A stretch of DNA of 64,000 nucleotides from Vampirovibrio chlorellavorus (GCA_903866275.1 CAIPMU010000014.1:186001-250000); one strand, 5' to 3'; shown: positions 15,892 to 24,761, numbered from the stretch's first letter. Numbers and translations: made by a program. Notes: generated by a model not told the origin, from the sequence alone.

Positions 15892-17820
15892 CTAGGCGGT
15901 GATCTCGGAGGTTAGTTCGCGCTTGCTTTTGCTCTGAGTGGCGGTGCTGACCATTTTTTGACGGGCCATGATAATTTGCAGCACTGAAATATCAGCGGGC
16001 GTGAGGCCGGGAATACGGGCTGCCTGCCCTAAATCGGCGGGTTTGATGCGGGTCAGTTTCTCTTTCGCTTCATTAGAAAGCTGCTTGATCTGGGTGTAAT
16101 CCAAATCCTGTGGCAGTTCTACCTTGTGTGCTTCCGAGAGATGCTGGATGCTGCGTGTTTGACGATCCAGATAACCGGCATACTTAATCTCTGTTTCCAC
16201 AAACTCGGCCACATCAAAGGCGACTTGCTCGCAGCCTGGCTCAATGCGCTTGAGAATCTCGTAAGTAATGGGCGGACGGCGCAAGAGCTGGAACAGGGTG
16301 GTTTTTTCCCGGACGGTTTCACCACAGGCGGCTTGTAGCACCTGATTGATCGCCTCGCTGGGTTCAATGCGAGTGGCTTTCAGGCGCTCTTGCTCAATGG
16401 CGATGGCCTCGTTCTTTTTCTGGAAGACGTCCCAGCGTTCGCTTGTCACTAGGCCTATTTTTTGACCAATCGGTGTCAGGCGCTGATCGGCGTTGTCCTG
16501 ACGGAGCAACAGGCGGTATTCACTGCGGGAGGTGAGCATCCGATAGGGCTCATTGATCTCCTTGGTCACCAGATCATCAATCAGGGTACCGATATATGAG
16601 GATTCACGGGGCAGAATCAATGGCTCCTGCGTACCACAGAAGCGGGCGGCGTTGATGCCAGCCACCAGCCCTTGGGCCCCGGCTTCTTCATAGCCGCTGG
16701 TGCCGTTGATTTGCCCGGCCAGAAAAATCCCCGGAGCCACTTTGGCCATGAGCGAGGGCATTAACTGGTAGGCGGGGAAGTAATCGTACTCCACGGCGCA
16801 GGCGGGCCGAAGTACTTCCGCTTTTTCCAGACCGGGCAGGGTGTGTACCATGTCAATCTGGATTTCGTAGGGCAGGCAGGTGGAAAAGCCCTGCAGGTAG
16901 ACTTCATAGGTGTCCCGACCTTCGGGTTCGATGAACAGGTGGTGGCTGTCCTTGTCCTGAAAACGACGGACCTTGTCCTCAATGGACGGGCAGTAGCGTG
17001 GCCCGGCCCCTTGCAGCATCCCGCTGTACATGGGAGAGCGGTGAATGTTGTCGTTGATCAGCTTGTGCGTTTCGGCGTTGGTGCGGGTCAGGTGGCAGGG
17101 CATCTGCTCACGCACGGGGCGATCTGGCAAAAAGGAGAAGTGCCGCAGCTCGGCATCACCGGGATGCACTTCCAGTCCGGTAAAATCGATGGTGCGTCCA
17201 TCAATGCGGGGTGGGGTGCCTGTTTTCAGGCGGCCCGTTTTAAAGCCCAGATCGGTCAGGCAGCCGGTAATCCCGTAGGAGCCGGTTTCGCCGGGGCGAC
17301 CGCCGCCCATGCTTTTTTCGCCGACCCACAGCTTGCCATTTAAAAAGGTGCCGGTGGTAATGACCAGGGCTTTGGCGCGGTAAATCACGCCCAGATTGTC
17401 TTCCACGCCGCTGAAGCTGTTGTCAGTGTTGACGTGGATTTTGGTAATCATGGTCTGGCGCAACTTCACGTTGGGCTCGGATTCTACCAGTTTACGGGCA
17501 AAGGCGCGGTATTCCGCCTTGTCCGATTGCGCGCGCAAGGCGCGAACCGCGGGCCCCTTGCTGGCATTCAGCGTTTTCATTTGCAGATAGGTGGCATCGG
17601 CACAAATGCCCATTACCCCGCCCAAGGCGTCAATTTCACGCACCAGTTGGCTTTTGGCGGGCCCCCCAATAGCGGGGTTGCAGCTCATCTGGCCGATGGT
17701 GTCCAGGTTCATGGTCATCAAGAGGGTTTTGCAGCCCAGTTTACCGGCGGCCATAGCCGCCTCTATGCCAGCGTGACCGGCTCCGATGACAATAACATCC
17801 ACATTTTCTATGACGCTCAT
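15892..17820 (-). CDS. mnmG: tRNA uridine-5-carboxymethylaminomethyl modification enzyme MnmG
   Basis: FAD-dependent subunit that with MnmE modifies U34 of certain tRNAs. 642 aa, normal. The FAD fold begins at once: VIVIGAGHAGIEAAMAAG (residues 10-27), followed by the signature SCNPAIGGPAKSQLVREIDALGG and GTFLNGKLWVGE; the C-terminal helical domain that contacts tRNA and MnmE is intact. There is no purine-rich ribosome binding site before the ATG; instead a promoter -10 box lies 6 bases upstream, suggesting a leaderless mRNA. yifB lies upstream on the same strand 86 bases away. Confidence 0.96.
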   Translation of the reverse strand: MSVIENVDVIVIGAGHAGIEAAMAAGKLGCKTLLMTMNLDTIGQMSCNPAIGGPAKSQLVREIDALGGVMGICADATYLQMKTLNASKGPAVRALRAQSDKAEYRAFARKLVESEPNVKLRQTMITKIHVNTDNSFSGVEDNLGVIYRAKALVITTGTFLNGKLWVGEKSMGGGRPGETGSYGITGCLTDLGFKTGRLKTGTPPRIDGRTIDFTGLEVHPGDAELRHFSFLPDRPVREQMPCHLTRTNAETHKLINDNIHRSPMYSGMLQGAGPRYCPSIEDKVRRFQDKDSHHLFIEPEGRDTYEVYLQGFSTCLPYEIQIDMVHTLPGLEKAEVLRPACAVEYDYFPAYQLMPSLMAKVAPGIFLAGQINGTSGYEEAGAQGLVAGINAARFCGTQEPLILPRESSYIGTLIDDLVTKEINEPYRMLTSRSEYRLLLRQDNADQRLTPIGQKIGLVTSERWDVFQKKNEAIAIEQERLKATRIEPSEAINQVLQAACGETVREKTTLFQLLRRPPITYEILKRIEPGCEQVAFDVAEFVETEIKYAGYLDRQTRSIQHLSEAHKVELPQDLDYTQIKQLSNEAKEKLTRIKPADLGQAARIPGLTPADISVLQIIMARQKMVSTATQSKSKRELTSEITA

Positions 17821-17826
17821 AGTTTT

Positions 17827-17856
17827 ATTGTAGGGGAAAACCCGGAAAGCTTACAA
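17827..17856 (-). promoter_or_regulatory. Candidate leaderless promoter of mnmG
   Basis: On the minus strand TTGTAA (17856-17851), an 18-base spacer and TACAAT (17832-17827), followed by AAAACT and the ATG at 17820. With normal start-site spacing the transcript would begin at or one base before the A of the ATG. Confidence 0.55.
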
Positions 17857-17906
17857 GGTTTCCCCAAGTTTGTCTTAATAACTGGTTGCAATGTTGAGGG
17901 AATGGT

Positions 17907-19499
17907 TTACCCTGCCAGCGCCTGCTGCCCCTGCTTCATCCGGTAGAGCTTGTCGATGCTCCGATATTGCAGGGCCTCGGCAATATGGCTGGCTTGCACG
18001 TTTTCGGAACCGGCTAAATCTGCAATGGTGCGACTCATGCGGAGCATGCGGTCAAAGGTGCGTGCGCTGAGGTGCATTTTCTGGATGGCCTTTTGCATGA
18101 GTGCCTGTCCGCCGTCATCCAATTGGCAGAACTGCTTGATTTGCTGAGGGTTCATCTCGGCGTTGCAATGAATTCTCATGCCTTCAAAACGCTGCGCCTG
18201 GATCTGGCGGGCCTGCGTGACGCGTTCGCGAATTTCCGCAGAGGTACTGGCGTTGGTGGGGCTGTGGATCTCCAGCAGTTCGCTGTCTTTCAGGCGAGGG
18301 ATTTCCAGATGGATGTCAATTCGGTCGAGGAGCGGGCCGGAGAGTCGCTGCAGGTATCGGGCGATTTGTAGCTCTCCGCAGCTGCACTGCTTTTGGGCGT
18401 CTCCCGCATAGCCGCAAGGGCAGGGGTTGAGTGCCGCCAGTAGCATAAATTTGGCGGGAAACGTCACACTCTGCTGGGCCCGACTGATCGTGACGACGCC
18501 GTCTTCCAGTGGTTGGCGCATGACTTCCAGCACATTGCGGGGAAACTCCACAAATTCATCCAGAAACAACACCCCGCGATGGGCTAGTGTAATTTCGCCG
18601 GGTTTGGGATGTGAGCCTCCGCCGGTGAGTCCGGCGCGGGTGGCCGAATGATGGGGCGAGCGAAAGGGACGATGCCGAATCAGGCTTTGCTGGCCTTGTC
18701 CTTTTTCGGTTTGTAGCAGCCCGGCGACGCTGTAAATGCGACTGACTTCCAGTACTTCCTGAAACGACAGCGGGGGCAAAATGCCCGCAAATGCCTTGGC
18801 CAGCATCGACTTCCCGCTGCCGGGTGGCCCTAGCATGAGCATGTTGTGCCCGCCCGCTGCGGCAATTTCCAGGGCGCGTTTGGCCACTTCCTGGCCTTTA
18901 ATATGCGAAAAATCGATGGGGCTGTGGTGAGGTTGCGTGGCTGCCGCCATTAGGGCTTCCCGATCCACGGGCTTTAAAAAGCTGGGCGGATGCATGAACA
19001 GCACCGGCAGCTCGTTCAAATGTTTCAGGCCATACACTTCAATGCCGTCAATCAGTGAGGCTTCCAGAACGTTTTCTTCCGGGACGACCAGCGCGGTAAA
19101 GCCTTCATGTTTGGCCATCATGGCCATTGAGAGCGCCCCATTAATGCGGCGCAGGGAACCTTCCAGCGAGACTTCCCCGATAAAGCAGGCTTTCTCCAGA
19201 AAGGGCGTAGGGGCCAGGCATTCGGAGGCCAACAGGATGGCCACGGACAGGGGGAGGTCAAAGCCGGTGCCCTCTTTTCGGAGATCGGCTGGGGCGAGAT
19301 TGATCACGACTTTTTTGAGTGGAAAGGCAAACCCACTATTTTTGATAGCCGCCTTAATCCGCTCTTTCGATTCAGTGACCCCGGTATCGGGCAGGCCAAC
19401 AATGGTCAGGCCTGGCAGGCCAGTGCTGATGTCCACCTCGACGACCACTTTGTGTGCATCCAGTCCATTCAGGGAGCCAGTGTAAACGGTTGAAATCAT
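17907..19499 (-). CDS. YifB/ComM-family magnesium chelatase-like AAA+ ATPase
   Basis: A 530-aa protein with the ComM layout: an N-terminal Lon-like (ChlI) domain (LNGLDAHKVVVEVDIS, GLPGLTIVGLPDTGVTESKERIKAAIKNSG region), an AAA+ module with Walker A MLGPPGSGKSMLAKA and Walker B LFLDEFVEF, and a C-terminal Mg-chelatase domain containing the CPCGYAG zinc-like cysteine motif. ComM homologues act as branch-migration helicases during natural transformation in characterised species. AAAGGG precedes the ATG by about 8 bases. Function in DNA uptake here is inference; other competence genes are not seen apart from the Tad pilus. Confidence 0.88.
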   Translation of the reverse strand: MISTVYTGSLNGLDAHKVVVEVDISTGLPGLTIVGLPDTGVTESKERIKAAIKNSGFAFPLKKVVINLAPADLRKEGTGFDLPLSVAILLASECLAPTPFLEKACFIGEVSLEGSLRRINGALSMAMMAKHEGFTALVVPEENVLEASLIDGIEVYGLKHLNELPVLFMHPPSFLKPVDREALMAAATQPHHSPIDFSHIKGQEVAKRALEIAAAGGHNMLMLGPPGSGKSMLAKAFAGILPPLSFQEVLEVSRIYSVAGLLQTEKGQGQQSLIRHRPFRSPHHSATRAGLTGGGSHPKPGEITLAHRGVLFLDEFVEFPRNVLEVMRQPLEDGVVTISRAQQSVTFPAKFMLLAALNPCPCGYAGDAQKQCSCGELQIARYLQRLSGPLLDRIDIHLEIPRLKDSELLEIHSPTNASTSAEIRERVTQARQIQAQRFEGMRIHCNAEMNPQQIKQFCQLDDGGQALMQKAIQKMHLSARTFDRMLRMSRTIADLAGSENVQASHIAEALQYRSIDKLYRMKQGQQALAG

Positions 19500-19752
19500 G
19501 GGTATTCCCTTTAATCATTCACGATTGCCTTGAGAAGTTTCTATTGTGGCGAAGAATGAGGCACCCAAAAAGGTATAAATATTCGGTTTTCGGAGTTGGT
19601 GCAATTTGAAGTCTGGTTTTGGGGGCGGATTGGGGTAGGCCTTTTTAGGTTCGGTTGATGTCTGCGGATGGCAAAGTAGGCTACAATAAGGAACAGGATG
19701 GAGCGCCTGCGGATTCAAACTGCAAGGCAGATAGGTTTAGGAGAGCGAGATT

Positions 19753-20814
19753 TTGAGCACTCAGATGAGTTCCCGCAAATTGGCGTTGGGGATTATGACT
19801 TTTTCGTTGCTGGCCCTGCTAGTGGGTATTTTTAATGCGGCCCGTCTGGGACAGGAAGTGGCCAAACAACAAAAGTCGGAGGGCCACGGCTCCGGGGTTT
19901 CGTCCTTTCTGAACAAACGAGATCACCTGGCCCTGATTGAGTTATCGGGCATGATTACCATGGATGCGGGCAATGATAACGGGCTTTTCCACAGTGAATC
20001 CAATGCCATGCAGGCGCGAAAATCGTTGGATGAGGCTGCCAAAGATGACAGCATCAAAGGGGTGCTACTTCGTATTAACTCTCCCGGCGGTACGGTCGGG
20101 ATGAGCCAGGAGTTGAACGCGGCGGTGCAACGGGTCAGCAAGAAAAAGCCGGTTGTTGTGAGTATGGGGGATTTAACCGCCAGCGGTGGCTATTACACGG
20201 CGTGCGCGGCGGATAAAATTCTGGCCAATCCAGGCACATTGACTGCCTCCATTGGGGTGATTATCAGTACACTGGATTTCACAGACCTCATGCAGCAGAA
20301 GTTGGGCGTTCATCCGCTCACCGTCAAAAGCGGTAAGTTTAAGGATGTGCTATCACCCTATCGCCACGCCACCCCTGAGGAAGTGGCCCTGATACAGCGC
20401 CTCATCAATGAAAGTTATCAGGACTTTCTGGGGGCTGTGATTAAGGGGCGTACCCGTTTTATGACCAATGAGGTGGAGAAACAGGCTCGAATCGCCAAGA
20501 TTAAGGCTGTTGCCGATGGTCGTGTGGTAACCGGAAATCAGGGGGTAGAGGCTGGTCTGGTCGATGAAATTGGCGATCAGGAGCGTGCCTATACGGTGTT
20601 GGATCTGATGGCCAAAGAGCGCGCAAACCTGAAAGGCAAGGAACGCCTGCCTCTGGAAAGTGAAGAGAATCGTTTCAGCCTCACAGACTTCCTGGGGCTG
20701 CCCAGTGAGAGTATGGTTCCTGCCATTCCGGGCGCGGCTTCGGCGGTGCAGGCTGCCAAGATGCTGCCATTGAGCATGCGTTATCCCAATCAGCCGCTTT
20801 GGGTGCTGGAGTAA
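19753..20814 (+). CDS. sppA: Signal peptide peptidase SppA, short form
   Basis: Membrane-anchored serine protease that degrades cleaved signal peptides. 353 aa with a TTG start supported by AGGAG 9 bases upstream; an ATG four codons later (19765) is possible. One N-terminal transmembrane helix (about 10-27) precedes the S49 peptidase domain. The nucleophile is S144 in LTASGGYYTA and the base lysine lies in SGKFKD (about 193-198), giving the Ser-Lys dyad. RINSPGGTV marks the crotonase-like fold. Three bases separate its stop from the next gene, so they are co-transcribed. A TACAAT at 19682-19687 is a possible -10 box. Confidence 0.93.
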   Translation: MSTQMSSRKLALGIMTFSLLALLVGIFNAARLGQEVAKQQKSEGHGSGVSSFLNKRDHLALIELSGMITMDAGNDNGLFHSESNAMQARKSLDEAAKDDSIKGVLLRINSPGGTVGMSQELNAAVQRVSKKKPVVVSMGDLTASGGYYTACAADKILANPGTLTASIGVIISTLDFTDLMQQKLGVHPLTVKSGKFKDVLSPYRHATPEEVALIQRLINESYQDFLGAVIKGRTRFMTNEVEKQARIAKIKAVADGRVVTGNQGVEAGLVDEIGDQERAYTVLDLMAKERANLKGKERLPLESEENRFSLTDFLGLPSESMVPAIPGAASAVQAAKMLPLSMRYPNQPLWVLE

Positions 20815-20817
20815 GCC

Positions 20818-21468
20818 ATGTCTGAGTTGATTGCGGCTGAGCAGCCGGTGCCTGATGATTTTAATCCCCAAGCTATTCAGGGGAGCTATCTGGAGTTATT
20901 CTACGCGACACTTTTTCACCCGGTGCGGACATTTGCGTTGATTGCCGCTGAAACGTCAGCCCCTTTGGGTAATCGGCAGTTGTTTTTTGCCAGTTTGTCC
21001 GTGGTGGGTATCTCTGCCCTGGCGCCCTTGTTGCAGTTAGCCAACCAGGGTGGAGAGACTGTGAGCCTGTTCTGGCAAATTCCGCTGAGTGCCGTCGCTG
21101 GTGTGATACTTTGGGGGCTGATGGGCTTGTTTATCAGTCTGTTTGCTTATGCGTTCACTGCTCAGGCCCGAGCCAAGACGTTTTTGGCCTTGTCTGGTTT
21201 GGCAACCCTGCCCTGGATTTTGATGGGGCCGGTCAGTTTGCTGAAAATAGGATTGGGACCCGTTGGGGTGATCGCCTTTGTGTTGCTGGCCCTGCTGGTC
21301 TGGCTATGGTCGGTTTTATTGTTTGCCCTAGCGCTCGCCGAGACTTATAAGATGTCTCCTGAGCGGGTCCTGATTATTCTGGCGGCTCCGTTTGCCTTGT
21401 CTGGCGTGCTGCTGGCCTGGGTGGCCGGGTTTATCGACAACATCAGTCAACTTGCATTTCACGGCTGA
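20818..21468 (+). CDS. YIP1-family integral membrane protein
   Basis: A 216-aa protein with a polar N terminus containing the LFYATLFHPVRTF motif common to YIP1-type proteins (short helix before the first membrane segment) and about five transmembrane helices (near residues 50-70, 82-112, 122-140, 146-172 and 180-205). Bacterial members are uncharacterised. Its ATG lies 3 bases after the sppA stop, so the two are translationally linked; a role near the membrane together with SppA is inference. No terminator seen behind it. Confidence 0.65.
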   Translation: MSELIAAEQPVPDDFNPQAIQGSYLELFYATLFHPVRTFALIAAETSAPLGNRQLFFASLSVVGISALAPLLQLANQGGETVSLFWQIPLSAVAGVILWGLMGLFISLFAYAFTAQARAKTFLALSGLATLPWILMGPVSLLKIGLGPVGVIAFVLLALLVWLWSVLLFALALAETYKMSPERVLIILAAPFALSGVLLAWVAGFIDNISQLAFHG

Positions 21469-21575
21469 TAAACGCTTATACAACTGAAAAGTGTTGCTCT
21501 CACTGTCGTGCTTTGGGCCCCTTTTGTGACCTTCTCTCCCAATTCCACTTGAGTCGTTGCTGACGAGGTGGCTTG

Positions 21576-21782
21576 TTACGCCAGAATCCCTTTTTGCATA
21601 TTCTGTGTTTTGTTTTGCGCCTGGGTGGTTTCAGCTTGCTTGAGTACCAGCGTGTCAACGCGTTCGCGCTCTTTTTTCTCGCTGGATTCCTCGCTTTGAA
21701 GTTCCTGCCCTTTGAAGCGTGTGGCGATTTGGGCAGCCAGCAACGTATTAGAGGTCAGTGGTGTAAAGCTGTTTGGAAGCAT
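21576..21782 (-). CDS. Small charged hypothetical protein
   Basis: A 68-aa protein (MLPNSFTPLTSNTLLAAQIA) with AGGG 8 bases before the ATG. The N-terminal third is hydrophobic/Thr-rich and helical, then a strongly charged stretch (EESSEKKERERVD) and a Gln/Thr/Asn-rich tail. No recognised family. It is preceded by an unusually AT-rich, repeat-bearing upstream region (21783-21962) that looks like a regulated promoter, which is the main reason to believe the gene is real. Confidence 0.45.
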   Translation of the reverse strand: MLPNSFTPLTSNTLLAAQIATRFKGQELQSEESSEKKERERVDTLVLKQAETTQAQNKTQNMQKGILA

Positions 21783-21840
21783 TGCGAATTCCCTTTTGCT
21801 TTATTTCGTTTGTTGGAGATATAGGTTGTCTATCGATGAC

Positions 21841-21928
21841 GTTACATTTGTATAAAAAATGTTACAAGGTAACAACTGCTAGCAAAGTCCAGAATAGAGG
21901 CAAAAACAGTGAAAATTGTTACATTTGT
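21841..21928 (-). promoter_or_regulatory. AT-rich operator-like region with GTTACA repeats
   Basis: The motif GTTACATTTGT occurs twice on the plus strand (21841-21851 and 21918-21928). Between them is a perfect inverted repeat TGTTAC-AAG-GTAACA (21860-21874). Read on the minus strand, TTGTTA (21875-21870) and TATACA (21854-21849) with a 15-base spacer could form the promoter of the 68-aa gene, with the inverted repeat overlapping the -35 box and spacer, as in a repressor operator. Confidence 0.5.
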
Positions 21929-21962
21929 TTACCAGACTGGCTCTTTTGTCTTCGTTTGAGCA

Positions 21963-22808
21963 CTATTCCAAGTAGTGAGTGTAGGCCAGAATACTATAAG
22001 ACGTTTGTAGCATTTGGTAAATAGTCTGGAAGCGATCCGCTTTAAATTGTAGCGTTCGTCCATCCAGCCGGGTGAGTCCTGGGATGGTGTTGGCGGCGTC
22101 GGCTGCCAAGGTGTCGATGAACGTGACTTTGAGGTCGTAGGGCCCGTTTAAGTTCAGCAAATGCTCAGACCATTGGGCCTGACGCTCCAGAACCTGCCGT
22201 GTTTTAGCGGCATAGTCTTCCAGCACGTTTTCCAGCGGGTGATTTAATGCGGATGTCTGGGTCAGTCCCACTTTGGTTTCTACAGTGGGTAAGTCTGGGG
22301 ACAGTTGGTGAATTTCCTCAATAAAAGCCCGATCGCCACTGGCCAGAATCAGGGGGACCCCAAACTCCAGGCTGGCGTATAGGGCGTTAATGCCCCCTTC
22401 CCCATAGGATACGCCGTTCACCGAGACATCAAAGAGCTTGCTGTGGAAGGTGTGGCTTAAAACACCCTGGTGCGTTCCTGCTTTGGCGTGATAGCCAATA
22501 TAGATGGCCCCATCAAAGCCGGCATCCAGTCCAGCCGACATGGCACAGCGCTTGGGCTTTCCCGAGAGCAGCGAGACCCGTGGGTCTACACGCTCCACGG
22601 TCAGGTTGGTCATGGTGCAATGGGAATCGTTGATGACGATTTCGGAGGCCCCGTGATCCAGCGCTGTTTCCACCACGGCGGCTACTTCCATTTCCAATTG
22701 ACTGACCGCCCAGTCATAGGCCTCACGGTCGGGGGTGGTGGCGCAATGGTGCGGAGAAACAACACCGCAAGCGCCTTCCAGATCTGCGGAGATATAGAGT
22801 TTGGTCAA
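21963..22808 (-). CDS. D-aminopeptidase, M55 (DppA) family
   Basis: A 281-aa zinc peptidase. The N terminus KLYISADLEGACGV supplies the Asp-x-Glu zinc ligands, followed by INDSHCTM, IGYHAKAG and a downstream SYGEGGINALYA block, all in the order seen in B. subtilis DppA. Family members cleave D-Ala-containing di- and oligopeptides, probably for peptidoglycan peptide recycling or use as nutrients. Last gene of the minus-strand unit running from 27314; the gap to the YtxH gene upstream is 15 bases. There is no neighbouring dipeptide transporter, unlike the B. subtilis dpp operon. Confidence 0.85.
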   Translation of the reverse strand: MTKLYISADLEGACGVVSPHHCATTPDREAYDWAVSQLEMEVAAVVETALDHGASEIVINDSHCTMTNLTVERVDPRVSLLSGKPKRCAMSAGLDAGFDGAIYIGYHAKAGTHQGVLSHTFHSKLFDVSVNGVSYGEGGINALYASLEFGVPLILASGDRAFIEEIHQLSPDLPTVETKVGLTQTSALNHPLENVLEDYAAKTRQVLERQAQWSEHLLNLNGPYDLKVTFIDTLAADAANTIPGLTRLDGRTLQFKADRFQTIYQMLQTSYSILAYTHYLE

Positions 22809-22823
22809 AATGTCGTCTCCCCG

Positions 22824-23135
22824 TTAAACGCTGGGTTCAGACGAGGGCTTTTTGACCGCTTCGGTGAGGCGACTCACGGTTTTGCGGCCCGTCTCTTCCA
22901 GTTCGGCGGACAGGTCCGTGATTTTCTCCCGAAACGCCGAGGCTTTTTCTTTCAGCACATCTGATTTTTCGCGCAAGGTATCGGTCGATTCCCGATAACG
23001 GCTCTCAAATTCTTCCCGAATGAGTTCGCGGGTTTCCGAGCCGCTGCGTGGGGCCAGCAACATCCCGATGACCGCGCCCACGGCGCCGCCTACCAGTGCA
23101 CCCGCTACAAATTTTCCAAACGATGAGTTACTCAT
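22824..23135 (-). CDS. YtxH-like membrane-associated protein
   Basis: A 103-aa protein with a single glycine-rich transmembrane segment (FVAGALVGGAVGAVIGMLLAP, about residues 9-29) ending in the LLAPRSGSETRE motif typical of YtxH proteins, followed by a long charged helix that probably forms a coiled coil. YtxH family proteins are stress-associated in Firmicutes but without a known biochemical role. A second YtxH-like gene lies at 23564, with a DUF948-like gene between them, a combination also common in Firmicutes. Confidence 0.75.
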   Translation of the reverse strand: MSNSSFGKFVAGALVGGAVGAVIGMLLAPRSGSETRELIREEFESRYRESTDTLREKSDVLKEKASAFREKITDLSAELEETGRKTVSRLTEAVKKPSSEPSV

Positions 23136-23147
23136 GGGGCTACCCTC

Positions 23148-23504
23148 CTAAAACCGTTTGCGGCTAAATGACTGCTTTAAACCGCTCCAAAATGATTCCA
23201 GACTCAACGCGACTTCTCTTCCGGCTGAACGAATGGCAGGTACCGTTGCATTGACCCCGTTTTGTACGTTTTGAACCCCTTGCACCGCTTTGGTACTTAG
23301 CACCTCCACATTTTCTGCGGTGATACGTATGTCTTTCAGGGCCGGTGCCAGTTCATAGCGGGCCAGGGTCAGGAACTCAACGAGGCCATGCAGCAACATG
23401 ACCAGCTTATAAAGCACCATGCAAAGCAACACGCCACCCGGTACCAGGACAATCCAGGCAACCCGGATAAGATTGGCCATTTCCTGCTCTGAAAGCTGTT
23501 CCAT
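23148..23504 (-). CDS. DUF948-like single-pass membrane protein
   Basis: A 118-aa protein from the ATG at 23504 (MEQLSEQEMANLIRV), supported by GGGAGG 9 bases upstream; the frame extends six codons further. One transmembrane helix (about 16-40) is followed by a long amphipathic region in which hydrophobic positions recur (ENVEVLSTKAVQGVQNVQNGVNATVPAI), as in DUF948 proteins. Function unknown. Twelve bases separate it from the downstream YtxH gene, so they are co-transcribed. Confidence 0.6.
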   Translation of the reverse strand: MEQLSEQEMANLIRVAWIVLVPGGVLLCMVLYKLVMLLHGLVEFLTLARYELAPALKDIRITAENVEVLSTKAVQGVQNVQNGVNATVPAIRSAGREVALSLESFWSGLKQSFSRKRF

Positions 23505-23563
23505 TCGTGGAATCCTCCCCAAGGGCGACGAGATCGTCGCACGTGCTGCCTGATTGCGGGACG

Positions 23564-23887
23564 CTAGTTGTAGTCGTATCCGGTGGCCATTTCTTCGGCT
23601 TGTTTGGCCTTGGCCATGCGATCCGCATCGCGGTCTTTTTTGACTTTGCCAACCTGATTTTCAATGCTATATCGGGTTTTGTCGATAAACTCGCGAGTTT
23701 TGGCGTTGGGGTTTTTCAGCTCATCGTTTACACGGCCGGGTAGGCTGCGCATAAAGGCGTTGGCATCTGCTCTTAGCTCATCGCCAGACTTGGGGGCCAA
23801 CAGGACACCCAAAAGCCCACCCCCGATGGCTCCCAGAGCCATCCCGGCCAGGAAGGTTAAAATACTGTCATCAGCTTCTCTGGACAC
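23564..23887 (-). CDS. Second YtxH-like membrane protein
   Basis: A 107-aa protein with a Gly-rich membrane segment (FLAGMALGAIGGGLLGVLLAP) ending in LLAPKSGDELR, the YtxH signature, then a charged helical region and a C terminus ending TGYDYN. I prefer the GTG at 23887 because GAGG lies 8 bases upstream; an earlier GTG at 23908 has no ribosome binding site. It is paralogous in layout to the gene at 22824. Confidence 0.7.
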   Translation of the reverse strand: MSREADDSILTFLAGMALGAIGGGLLGVLLAPKSGDELRADANAFMRSLPGRVNDELKNPNAKTREFIDKTRYSIENQVGKVKKDRDADRMAKAKQAEEMATGYDYN

Positions 23888-23952
23888 CGTTCTTACCTCG
23901 TCTGTCACAACAAAACCAATTTATTCCAGTGTACGCGCGTCTGTAGTCAGCG

Positions 23953-24282
23953 TCAAGAACGCGCTCGCGGCGCGGCTGACAAGGCGGCGAGAATCCATCC
24001 GGCCACCCGCCATTTTTGGCGCAAAGACCGTGGCAATGGGAGACTGGGACCACCCTGAGCCTGCATTCGTTCCAGCATACGGCGGAGGCTTCTTAGTTGG
24101 CGGGCCTGTTTCTGAATCTGGCGGAGCCATTGGGCCTGCCCATAGTGTAGGGCGCTTTCCAGTTGAATCAGTTGAACCAGCAGCCAGCCCAGCATCATCA
24201 AGGTAAAGAACCCGAACAGTTCCAGCAGGACGATGTAGGCTCGCGGAAAGGTGTCAACGCTCAAGACGCTAAAGGTTTCCAT
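23953..24282 (-). CDS. Small membrane protein of unknown function
   Basis: A 110-aa protein from the ATG at 24282 (METFSVLSVDTFPRAY), supported by GGAG 6-7 bases upstream. One strong transmembrane helix (about 14-38, IVLLELFGFFTLMMLGWLLVQLI), then a basic, Arg/Gln-rich helical segment and a second hydrophobic patch near the end (WRVAGWILAALSA). It overlaps the stop of the upstream gene by 14 bases, so it is translationally coupled to it. Not recognised as a known family. Confidence 0.55.
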   Translation of the reverse strand: METFSVLSVDTFPRAYIVLLELFGFFTLMMLGWLLVQLIQLESALHYGQAQWLRQIQKQARQLRSLRRMLERMQAQGGPSLPLPRSLRQKWRVAGWILAALSAAPRARS

Positions 24283-24727
24283 TGGGCACTCCGGGCTTTG
24301 GGGCTCCCGGATTGAGCTTGGGAAGACTGGGAGCCTGTTCGATGTCCACATGTTTCAGGTAGACATGTTCCTGATCCATTACCTTATAGCGGCACTTTTG
24401 ATGTTTGCTGATCAGCCACATGCGTTGCGGCCCATAAAACGGGCGGATGAAAAATGGTTTCTGGCTGAGCGCCGCGGCTTTTGCCCGGTAAGGTTCACAG
24501 TAGCGGGTCATTGCATCGGCCGCCGGGGCTTGAAAGGTCTGCACTTTTTCAACGGCCTCTTCTGCGGCGGTTTTTTGATGATGAAACAGTCTGGCGTGTA
24601 CAGGACTGACCACAGTAACCCAGGCAAGAACGAGCAAAATCAACCCCGCAGCATAATTCAGGCGCAATAGGGGCTGAACACGCTGGGATGCCAGTGTTCT
24701 TCGGGAACTGTTTTTTAGACTTTTCAT
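24269..24727 (-). CDS. Putative secreted or membrane-anchored protein
   Basis: A 152-aa protein from the ATG at 24727, GAGG 10 bases upstream; a Met seven codons earlier (24748) is the alternative. Residues 1-22 are basic, then a signal-like hydrophobic stretch (AAGLILLVLAWVTVVSPVHA) with a plausible cleavage site after VHA. The mature part contains a Cys-x-Pro-Tyr element and a YGPQRMWLISKHQKCRYKVMD segment that looks folded, ending in a Pro-rich tail. No family recognised. It lies 34 bases downstream of the alpha-mannosidase and may be an accessory extracytoplasmic protein. Confidence 0.5.
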   Translation of the reverse strand: MKSLKNSSRRTLASQRVQPLLRLNYAAGLILLVLAWVTVVSPVHARLFHHQKTAAEEAVEKVQTFQAPAADAMTRYCEPYRAKAAALSQKPFFIRPFYGPQRMWLISKHQKCRYKVMDQEHVYLKHVDIEQAPSLPKLNPGAPKPGVPNGNL

Positions 24728-24761
24728 GATCTTCACGCCTCTCATTTTGACGCTTCCCGGT

